Source: Auriscalpium vulgare
Lineage: Eukaryota > Basidiomycota > Agaricomycetes > Russulales > Auriscalpiaceae
Reading direction: 5' to 3'
Assembly (NCBI GenBank): GCA_019915015.1
Contig: JAHBBC010000021.1
Span: 310,001 to 374,000, forward strand
Length of the DNA: 64,000 nt
Under the pieces are notes generated by a model. It saw nothing but the letters and a program-made list of their open reading frames with translations. It had not been told where the DNA came from and ran no database searches. The translations under genes were made by a program, and so were the position numbers. Within the stretch, counting starts at the first letter, position 1; the number at the start of each line of letters is the position of its first letter. Shown one piece after another: positions 1 to 8,393 of this stretch.

Positions 1-144
1 ACAGACCGATAACGAGCGGACAACACGACAGCGAGACGCCGAAACCCCCACCTAGGACACGAGGAACGCCCCCCGCATCGAAGCACCAAGGCCCTCTGCT
101 GTTGAAGCAGGGGCGACTCCTTTTGAAGAAAGGCTCGCAAGCGG

Positions 145-1845
145 CTAAGCGGCGGGCGCGGGGTCAGCGGGACCATCAGCCGCGGCGGAGGGCGGCGTGC
201 CGACATCCTCGAAGGAGGGAGCGGCGGCGGTAGGCATGGTAGGGCCGGGGGCAGGGTCCGACGCGGGAGGAGCGGCAGAGGCGAGCGGCGAGAAGGGCGC
301 AGCGGGAGCAACCGGAGGCACGGGGGAAGGAAGGCGAGAGGCGCGACCAACGAGAGGCACGACGGCGGCGCTAAGCAGCGGGAGGGAAGAGGCGATGAGA
401 GCCGACGAGGGTGGCGCGAGGAGGAGGCGCGAGGCAGGCCTGGCCGGCGCAGGAGAAGCGGCGCGCGACGCGGGGGGAGCAGGGAGAGGGATGCGGCGCG
501 GCGGATCGAAGGGGCCAACCTGCGGCGAGATGAGGCCCCCGGCAGGCGCAGGGAACGCGGGGTCGCCGAGCTGCTGCAGGGTCCGCCAGACCCAGTTCCG
601 CTCAGCGACGATGCCGCGGGCCCGGGCGTCGAGCGTCGCGTAGTTGACGCTGATGGTGTTGAGCTCCTCCGTGAGCGCGTTGTAGGTCCGGAAAAGCTGC
701 GGCGGGGAGTCGTGGCGGAGGATGGGGACGGCGCCGGCAGGGCCGGGGTGGTCGGCCCAGTCGAAGGCGGAGGACCGGGGACGGACATGGATGCCGGCAG
801 GGTCGACATCCTGCGAGACTCCGTCGCTGCCCACCACGTAGAAGTGCGTCCCGCGGACACCGTCGTCGCACTTGTGGTGGCCCACGAAGCAGCGATGGCA
901 CTGGCGGCCGCTGACGTCCGTGAAGAAGCACGTGGGGTGGGAGTCCATCGTGGCGCAGCGGTAGCAGGGGGCGGAAGCCTGAGGGTCGGAGTGTGAGCGG
1001 CGCAACACGACGGACAAGAAAAGGGCGACGTACCTGAAGGCGGCGGCCCGGGAAGGTGTCAGCGACGGGGATCTTGGCGCCCTTGATGGAGGTGGAAGGG
1101 TCGGCGGCGGGCGCGGGGGAGCCGGCCTCGGAAGAGGGGACAGTGGCGGCGGGCGGAGGCACGAGGGAGCCGGAGGGGACGTTGGCAGGGCGCTTGGAAC
1201 TGCGGACGGCTTTGCCCTTGCCCTTCGACTTGGCGGCGGCGGGGACTGATCGGGGGGCGGGGAGTTTGGTGGCGCCGCGGGTGCGCTGCGCGACGGGCTC
1301 CTGCGGGTCCCCCGCCTCATCTAGCTCGTCGACCTCGGCCTCGGCGTCAGCCTCGGAGGGGGCGGACTCGCGGTTGCGCTTGGTGGGCGGCGGGGAAGCG
1401 CGGGCGGCGGCGCGGTGAGGCGTGGAGGAGACCGGGGGGCGGACAGAAGGCGCGGGGAGGGCACTGTCGGCGCGGGCCCGCTTGCCAGCCTGACGGGAGA
1501 GAGGAGCGGCGACGGGAGTGGAGTAGGGGATGGCGGGTGAGGACGGCGTGGGGGAGGGGCCGGAGGACGGCCAGGCGTCGACAACGGCGGACACGGCCCC
1601 GATCCTGTCCAGCACCTCGGACGGCGGGGGGTCCTCCCCCAACACCTCAGCATAGGCGGACTGGACACAAGGGAGGGTCAGCAGAGCGTCGGGAGCGAGA
1701 GGCCGTGGGCACTCACCGTGGCCGACTCCCAGTTCGCGGCGAACTCGCCGTAGTGGGCGGAGTCGACTGTGGGGAGGGAGGCGACGAGCGCTTCTACGGC
1801 GGACAGCCGTTTCCTGAGGTTGATGGGGCGGGAGAACGCAGACAT
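145..1845 (-). CDS. Cys-rich (zinc-knuckle-like) protein of unknown function
   Basis: I do not recognise this family. The ATG at 1845 opens a 43-codon first exon that stops at a GTGAGT donor at about 1716. It resumes in phase 0 after TCCAG and continues through a Pro/Ala/Ser-rich, partly acidic and basic linker that includes the KSKGKGKA stretch. A second intron near 1035-975 leads to the C-terminal exon. That exon begins with a Cys/His cluster (CYRC, then CHRC, then HHKC within about 35 residues) that could bind zinc, followed by an ordered stretch with FDWADHPG and ERNWVWRTL and a long Pro/Ala-rich tail ending at TAG (145-147). It is the last of three co-directional unknown genes. The Cys cluster suggests a nucleic-acid or protein-binding role, but that is inference. 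The extreme GC content opens long antisense frames, which I treat as shadows. Confidence 0.55.
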
Positions 1846-2124
1846 GGCCAGGGAAGGGGGGAGATAGGGAGAGGTGAGGGGAGGAAAGAGAGAGACGGAG
1901 AGGTCGAGGCGCAACGCGTCGCGTTAAGACGGGGCGCCGCGCCAGCGTGTGGGTTTTTGCTTCCGACGTGGAAGCAGAGCGGGCCCGCCGGGCCGCGACA
2001 GGTGCGGCGCTTACCTTCCCACGGTTTAGCGAGCGTTCGCGCGCGAGTCAAGAAGAAGGGATAGGGAACGGAATGGCATTACTGGGCCCTAAGGGCGCCT
2101 TGGGCAAATTACAGGAATCGCTCG

Positions 2125-3306
2125 CTACGCGGGCGCACCGGACCCAGACGCACCATTGGGCGCGGGAGTCCGGGCGCGGTTACCCCCATTCCTACGACCA
2201 GCCCGTCGACTCAGGGCATCAGGAGGCCTCGGGCCCACGACCTCAACAAGGTTGGGGACCCCCCACGAGAACGCGATAGAGCCGCGGCGGATGACTCGGT
2301 GAGTAAGCGGCGGGAAGGGAAGGGCGGTAAGCATACGGCGCATAGGACCGGCACCGGCGAGGTGGTCGAGGACCGCGGCAACTTCGCAGGCATCGTACAG
2401 CAGCTTTCCCGCGGTGCCTTCGAGGCGAGTGACGGCGTGGCGCAGGTGGCTGGCGTTCAATTGGTCCGCCCAAACGAAGTCGCGAAGCTCCGCGACCAAC
2501 TTGAGGCCGGGAACGAGATAGTCGGCGGCTTCACGGACGTTCGCACGATGGGCAGCCTGCAACGAGGGACTCGCGGCCGCAAGGAAGTCGAGGACGCCAA
2601 TGTCGCGGGGGTGGGTCATTCCGATCACGGCGCGGTTCAAGGGGAGCATGAGGGCCCCGACCAGCCCGTCGGCGTGGTCGAGGTCGTCACTCAAACGATC
2701 GAGGTCGCGAAGGAATAACTCGGCAACGCGGGTGGCAAGGCCGTCGGGACGGGGGGCAAACTCGGGGCCGAACAGCGCTGCCAAGTTGACCTCGAAAGTG
2801 GCCCGGCCGTGAAGTTGGTGACGGTACAGCAACCAAACGGAGCGCTCCACCAGGTGGGCCAAGGAGTCCACATGGACCACGTGAGGAAGCAGAGCGACGC
2901 TGGGTGGCTGCCCCGGGGCGTTGTCCCCTCCGAACGGAATATTTCCTACGATATTCGCGCGAATGGGGGCGGTTTGTTCGAACGTTTCGGGAAAGCGCTC
3001 CGCTAGGTAGGAGAGCGTCGAGACGACGGTCATGGACGCGAGGGCCGGTAGGGTAAAATGCGACGTCTCGCGATGGTCCTGCTGAAAAGGGGGGAAGAAG
3101 CGAAGACAACGTCAGTACGAGGCCGGGATGAGGGAAAAGAGGGCCGCGGGACGACGCACCAATAGGTCGGAGATCTCCTGAAGCCAGGCAACGGCGGCCG
3201 CGGGAAACGAGGAAGCGTCGGCACCAGGCAAGGGCACCTCAACCGGATGTATCAACAGCTGGTACAGCCGGAAACGCGAAAACGCGCGGAGTAGGACGGC
3301 CTGCAT
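2125..3306 (-). CDS. hypothetical protein, middle gene of three-gene cassette
   Basis: Function not recognised. ATG at 3306 starts a 49-codon exon (3160-3306). A GTGCGT donor and TTTTCAG acceptor join it in phase 0 to a long exon that runs to 2125. The deduced product of roughly 370 residues is mostly helical-looking, with regular Leu/Ala spacing, short motifs such as LLYRHQLHGRATF and HLRHAVTRLEG, and a basic Arg/Asn/Gly-rich end. No membrane span, signal peptide or known catalytic motif is visible. The same short first exon and phase-0 intron occur in the genes on either side, so common descent or co-retention is likely. A TATATGAGG element about 70 bp before the ATG and paired TCGCG motifs lie upstream. 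It could be a lineage-specific multicopy gene or part of an unclassified mobile element. Confidence 0.55.
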
Positions 3307-3480
3307 GTGGAGGAGGTAGTCGGACGGACTGGGGCGTTGAGGGTGTTTTTGGAAAAGGCCATCGTCGCAGCCCCCTCATATAGGCGGCGCGAGTAGGGAA
3401 AGAGGCACACCATCGCGGCGTCGCGATACAGCGCGAAGACCAAAACACGAGGGTCTCGCCGGAGTTCCGGCCAACGTGGG

Positions 3481-3500
3481 TTATCGCGACAGATCGCGAC
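3481..3500. promoter_or_regulatory. paired TCGCG motif, copy 1
   Basis: TTATCGCG followed by a second TCGCG exactly 10 bp after the first, upstream of the gene starting at 3306. A close copy lies 52 bp away at 3533 and another lies upstream of the gene starting at 4894. A binding site for a dimeric factor reading one face of the helix is an inference. Confidence 0.4.
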
Positions 3501-3532
3501 CCAGACGGAGCCTCCGGCATGGGCCCAGGAGC

Positions 3533-3552
3533 TTATCGCAAGGCATCGCGAA
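3533..3552. promoter_or_regulatory. paired TCGCG motif, copy 2
   Basis: Same TTATCGC(A/G) plus TCGCG arrangement with a 10-bp repeat period. It lies between the stop of the gene at 3646 and the start at 3306. Confidence 0.4.
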
Positions 3553-3645
3553 ACGTGGCACAGGGACAGGGGGAAGCCGCACATGGCTCCTGGTTCCATT
3601 TCAATAGCTATGGAACATTCTACAGACATTGGCCCGGGAATATAC

Positions 3646-4894
3646 CTATTCCTCGCGCTCCATCAGAAGCTCGATCACCTCCCCCTCCTCGACTTCTTCC
3701 GAGCTGGCGATGGGCGGCGGTATCTCCCCGGCGTAGGTAGGAGACGCGGAGGGGGCCGTCGGCGCTGGTACCGTGGGGTGCGCGGGGAAGGGAAGAGGGC
3801 CCGGCTGGTCCGAGGGATGGACTATGGCATCGAAGCCTAGGGGTATCTCAGCTATGGCTTGGGAGGAGGAGATGTGCGAGAGGCGCGCAGAACTGATCTG
3901 CTCGATGGCGCGAATCGAGGCCACGCTGATATCCTGGACCAGGAAGTCTGCGGGCTGGAGGTTGGCCAGGAGGCGGGACCCTAATCCCCATGCGTCCAGC
4001 ATCCCGCCCATACAGGTTGCCATCGCGGCCCAGCGCATGTCGAGGCGATCCAACACCAGTGGCCAGTCCGCCCAAATATCGCGAAACGTGTCGAAGGCCT
4101 CGGAAATGGTGGTAAAGTCCCGTAACATATCCACCGAGTCCTCCGCGAGGCCCCCCAATAGGTAGTACACCACGCCCGTGGTGAGGCGGCCCGCGTAGGC
4201 ACGAGAGTGGGGGGAGCTGGAGGCACCACGGACGTGGTAGGCCAGGGCGCGGCACACGGCGTCTTCGCGGGTAATAACAAACATCCCATGGACGGCCCGG
4301 GCGTCGAAATCACGTAGGAGCCAGCTCTGCATCCCCTGAGGACGCAGGGTGGGGAAGGCGCCATGCAACTCCGTGATTTCATGGAGGTAGGATTCGACAG
4401 AACCGTCTCCGAAGTAGTACACGGTCCAGAGCCCAGCCTCCACGATGGTGATCAAGACGTGGAGTTCCGCGTCGGTAGCGTCGGCAGGGAAAGGGGAGAA
4501 CATCTGGGACCACCGCGGGCTGGCGCGCGCTGAGTCGGGGAGGGTACGCATGAGGGTGCCCTCGAAGCGCTGGGCGAGAGGGGCGGACGCTGGAACGAGC
4601 TTCACCATGAACTCGAGGATCGGCGAGGTGAAGTGGAAGGCAAGATCGCGCAGGCTGCGGGACGCGCGGATTGAAGAAAGGGTCTGGAATTGAGTTCATC
4701 ATCAGCCAAGCCGGGAAAAGACGCGGTCGGGGACCAGCACGCACCACGAGCTGGTTGACTTTGTCGGCCCACTCTAGACGTAGCGCAACCTCCCGTTCGG
4801 CATCCCCAAGGTCAAAACCAGCGAAGGGGGCCTGCGTCAGCAGGCGGAGGAGGTCGAGGTTGTCGGCGGTGGCAGACGCTGCGGGGAGGGACAT
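3646..4894 (-). CDS. hypothetical protein, first gene of three-gene cassette
   Basis: Function not recognised. Exon 1 runs from the ATG at 4894 to 4745 (50 codons). The GTGCGT donor and ATTCCAG acceptor near 4687 join it in phase 0 to an exon ending at TAG (3646-3648). Without this intron two overlapping frames look like a frameshift; with it the protein is continuous, about 390 residues. It is rich in aromatic and Leu residues in its middle (LWTVYYFGDGSVESYL, GVVYYLLGGLAEDSVDML) and ends in a Pro-rich, then acidic tail (EEVEEGEVIELLMEREE). No known domain, signal peptide or clear membrane span is seen. The sequence ATATAAGGG lies about 60 bp upstream on the coding strand, with a paired TCGCG motif next to it. 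Together with the two following genes it forms a co-directional set. Confidence 0.55.
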
Positions 4895-4933
4895 CGCGGG
4901 ACAGAAATCGGCAAAGGGATGCTACAAGCGACG

Positions 4934-4953
4934 TTATCGCGGAAGGTCGCGAG
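4934..4953. promoter_or_regulatory. paired TCGCG motif, copy 3, with adjacent TATA
   Basis: TTATCGCG-GAAGG-TCGCG lies about 40 bp upstream of the ATG at 4894. A TATA-like ATATAAG on the minus strand at about 4956-4962 lies next to it. The motif layout matches copies 1 and 2. Confidence 0.4.
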
Positions 4954-4962
4954 CCCTTATAT

Positions 4963-5639
4963 GCCGCTTCCGCACGGTTCCTGGCAACTGGGGACAGTTG
5001 CAGTTTCAGTTGGGGGAGAAATGATAGGTTCAGGCCGCGGGCAAGCGTGTAGCGAGACGTCGCGAGACGGGGAAGCAGCATGCGAGGCGCAGGGTCGCGG
5101 GAGCGGGGGTGATGGGAACGTGGTCCGGCGACCCAGGAGCAACCGGGACTGGCGACGGAACGGATCACCGGAACGGGCTAGATCGGGAGGGCTTAGCGAC
5201 GTAGGTAGAGCCACTACTTAGGGAGCTGCGCGAGACGTAGCAACCCAATCAACCTGTGGGCGGCGCAAGCCACCCACACCCTTTACCTCACAGAAACTGT
5301 AGCCTGAGGCGCTACCAGACTTAGGAAGGAAGGACCCCACCGATGTGGGAACAGGTAGGCAGGCGGACAGGCAAGAGGGGGTGCGACGGCCCATAGGCGG
5401 ACGCTTCGCACACGGGTGCGAAGCACTCGGAGGAGGATCCCGTAGAGGGCATCCCCAGGCAGGTGAGTGTTTAGTTTGGTGTTTAGGCGGTAGGAGGTGG
5501 CCCCGCACGACCGCGGGGAGGGCACGAAGCGCAACAGCGACACGAACACCTTCCCCCCTCAGCAAGACTAGTCACCCGGACTGGATCGCGACGTATAGGA
5601 GGCAGTGTTGGTGGTTGTTGTCCTGTGAGGCACTCGCCG
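4963..5639. other. GC-rich stretch without a supported gene
   Basis: Several short open frames exist on both strands here, but none shows a recognisable motif or convincing splice structure. Further TCGCG and GTCGCGAGAC-type words occur near 5055-5100, like those in the cassette promoters. Confidence 0.4.
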
Positions 5640-6830
5640 CACGCCCCGCTAGGGTCCGTCCCGGGTGATAGCGTATCACCGGCGCGGGCGCGGGCGCGAT
5701 CCACGCGGCCAGCGTGTGTGAGTGCCGCGTGAGGAGCGTGCCACAGTGCACCCTGAACTGGAGGGGCAGCAGCACGACGAGCAGCGTGCCGTCTGGGAGG
5801 AAGAACGTCGGGTGCAGGCGGGCCTTCAGAGCGGCGGGGTCGGGGCCGTGGACACGTACGGTCGTCATGGCGATGCGGCAGGTGCGTTGCAAACGGCGAG
5901 TTCGGCACCAGCGGTGAGCCGTGCGCACGGGCACGGCGTACGGCGGAGGTCGATTGCGAGTGCGTGTGGGTGGGGACTTGGGTGCGCGGTTGTGAGGAAG
6001 TTTGAGGGAGCGTGCCACCGCGGAGGTGCTGCATTGGCGCGGTGGGTGGGTCCTTTTCCTTCTCCTTGCCCCTGCTCCGGCTTCTGAACATCCTCCGCGC
6101 GCCGGCCCCAAGGCCAAAAAGGGCGAACACGGGCCGTCGCGCTCGGAGTCCGACGAGACAGGCCGGTCGCGAGGGGGCGTCGAGCGCGGGCGCAGGACGG
6201 GGTCGAGAGCGACAGTCGGTGTGGGAGGCGCCGTCATCGGTGGCCTGCGGGAGCCGCTGGCACTCGGCGTCGCCACGGGGTACCTCTGGGACCTAGATTT
6301 TGAGGAGGCGGGGGCGGAGTGGTTCGTAGACTTTGGTGTGGGTGGGGCAGGACTGTGGACGGGTCGGTCGAGGGCTGCGGTGGGTGTCGGCGGACGCGAG
6401 CGCACCGGGAGCGAAATGCCAAAGAGCGTGGTGGGCCCTTTTCTGCGGCTTGGGGGTCGGGGTCTGCGCCTGTACGGGCACGGGCGCATGGACGGGCACC
6501 GGAACCGGGGGTGGCGGCATGCGCGCGTCGTACTCGTTCACGCCGATGCCGCTGTCGTTGACTGGGTACGCAGGGTGTTTGAACTGCGGGGGATGCGCGG
6601 GTCGTGGGGTGCGGGATCTGTTGTTCGTGGGAGTGACGGTAGTATCGGTGCCGGCGGTGGTGTTCGAGAACGGACGTGAGGGTGAGCGGGTGAGCCGCTT
6701 GGACCGCCCGCGCGTCGACGTGGCGTGCTCGTCAAAGTGGGACTCGGAGGTCCCGGGTGTGGATGTGGTGGTCGCGGAGTGGCTCAGGCCGTGCAAGTCG
6801 GGTGGAGATTCGTTCTGAGGTCTAAACGCG
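5640..6830 (-). pseudogene. BTB/POZ-like protein, apparently truncated
   Basis: On the minus strand, a Ser/Thr/Pro-rich leader (about 6830-6300, with SGIGVNEYDARMPPPP) precedes a segment at 5868-5680. That segment reads like the start of a fungal BTB/POZ fold: a His-Pro pair, the FFLPDGTLLVVL beta segments, then FRVHCGTLLTRHS, matching the usual 'F.vH...L...S' core. The rest of the BTB fold does not continue past about 5680 in any frame, and the leader must change frame at least twice before the BTB core. I therefore call it a truncated or broken copy. BTB proteins with disordered leaders are common expanded families in Agaricomycetes. A real gene with unusual splicing remains possible. Confidence 0.35.
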
Positions 6831-7036
6831 CGGCAGACTCGTTCTCCTACTCCGTGCTCGCCTCTGTGGGGCCCGTGCCGTTGCGTGAGCCGTGCGTGCT
6901 CTGCACGCGTCCGTCAGCTCACACGATCCAAGGCAACGCAGCACCGCGACGAAGCGGCACATGGCGTAGCACTTTGAGGTGGAGGATGCTGCGCTTGGCG
7001 AACGGACGAGCCTTGCGAACTGTGAAGAAAACACGG

Positions 7037-7369
7037 TCAACACGTGTAAGGCACGCGGGCAGGGTGTGATGCGATGGGCAGGACGAAACACGCACGTGTG
7101 GGCGCTGACCGCGGTTGCGTACGGCCTAGCTGCGAGTTGCTCGTGGGGAGGGCGTTCGCCTGCGCGGCCTCGAGCGAGCCCAGGAGCGCCGGCGCGCGGG
7201 GGTGGACGGACGGGTGGAAGACGAACACGGGCTTGATGCGCAGCCGCTCCAGCATGCGCAGGTTCTTCTCGATGCGCGCCGCGAGCGCGAGCGGCAGCCC
7301 GCTCTTTGCGGAGAGTAGTGGCTTGCGCGAGGGCGGCTCCGCGGTGCTGCTCGCTGCCGTCACCAACAC
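7037..7369 (-). pseudogene. MKT1/XPG-N-like fragment
   Basis: The minus-strand frame contains EPPSRKPLL, GLPLALAARIEKNLRMLER and LRIKPVFVFH. This is the pattern of the XPG N-terminal (PIN-like) region of the Mkt1 post-transcriptional regulator family: a 'GLP.AL...IE..L..L....IKPVFVF' core. It starts without an ATG and degenerates within about 40 residues after the core. No other part of the roughly 700-800 residue family is found nearby. I read it as an isolated gene fragment beside the truncated BTB-like copy. Its strand agrees with that copy, but the two are not obviously one gene. Confidence 0.45.
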
Positions 7370-7429
7370 CCGACGTGCTGCTGCGGACGGCCAACGTTTG
7401 GCACGGCTTCAACGCTAGATCCGCGCGCA

Positions 7430-8100
7430 CGCGCTCAGTCGAGAGGGGGTAGAGTGGGCGGTGGGGGCGGCGGCGGACTGGAGTCTGGGAGAACTGGGAG
7501 AACTGGGAGGATTGGGAGGAGGTGGAGGCGGAGGGTGTGCGTGTGCGGACGCATGGCTCGCGGGAGGGCAGGTCGAGGGATATCGTTGGAGCCCGCGGGG
7601 CGGCGTCGGTGGAGGTGTTGATCTTGGTGTTGCGCGTCCGAGGTTGTGCTGGGGTAAAGGAAAATAAGTCAGATGCTGGTGCAATGGCAACGCCGCCACG
7701 CGGTCATGTGCCACCCCGCCGACGCGTCGAAGGAGTTGAGATACGCTTGTACGCGTTGTCCTTCGGCGCGTTGGCAGGTTGGAAAAAGGAAAAGGCCAGT
7801 CGTGCGAGGTGGGAATAAGCCCCGCACGACGTGGTACAGGAGAGACAGGCGGTCCCAAGGAGTGGGATGACCTTGGAACTGCCTGCTTGGGCGCACTTAC
7901 CTGGGAGTAGAGAACCGCCAGAGAAACAAGATGAGAGCGAGAACAAAAGACGAGTGGGCAGGAGACCCCGCTCAAGCTGAGCGCGCTTCTGGCGAGGTCG
8001 TCCTGCTGGCAAGTAGAGTCGCGCAGCGGCGGCTGTTTGTTGCGCGACGGTCACACATGTCACACTAGACGCGCGTAGTGACCGAGACGTGACTCGGCCT
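7430..8100. other. stretch without a supported gene
   Basis: Pro-rich open frames are present on the minus strand (a run of eight prolines near 7530), but no family is recognisable. They may be part of the same debris as the flanking gene fragments. Confidence 0.35.
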
Positions 8101-8109
8101 AACAGCCTC

Positions 8110-8131
8110 TCAAATGGGAGGCTTCATTTGA
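8110..8131. repeat. inverted repeat (7-bp arms)
   Basis: TCAAATG and CATTTGA flank an 8-base loop. An overlapping pair AGCCTC (8104) and GAGGCT (8118) is also present. It sits at the change from the GC-rich left region to ordinary gene space, about 260 bp upstream of the ATG at 8394. Confidence 0.5.
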
Positions 8132-8393
8132 AAAAAGGCTGCCAATGGTCTTATAATAGCCTCAAGAGAAGTCTGTGCAACTTTTGTGGGTTAAATCGAC
8201 AAGCTCGCACCCACAGGATGCCTCTTAAGACGGTGTGACAATGTGTCGGCATCTTCCGTGCCACGCGACGTCATTGAGTCGCTGCTTTCATGCGCAAGTC
8301 GTGCTGGCTCGTTGTTGTCTCTTCTCCCCATACCACCACCACCGATATCCTCTCTTAAACAGTACCTCCTTGCTTCCTTCTCTCTGCTTTACC

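Noticed and set aside
145..1320. A single 391-codon minus frame starting RRGTRRSPS
   Set aside because: Only its C-terminal part is coding; the upstream part lies antisense in phase to the real exon of the same gene and crosses an intron.
4600..4760. Apparent frameshift in the gene starting at 4894
   Set aside because: A GTGCGT...TTCCAG intron joins the two frames in phase 0, so the gene is intact.
5572..6489. A 305-codon minus frame taken as one protein
   Set aside because: Most of it is Arg/Pro-rich out-of-frame text; only the BTB-like part near its end looks real.
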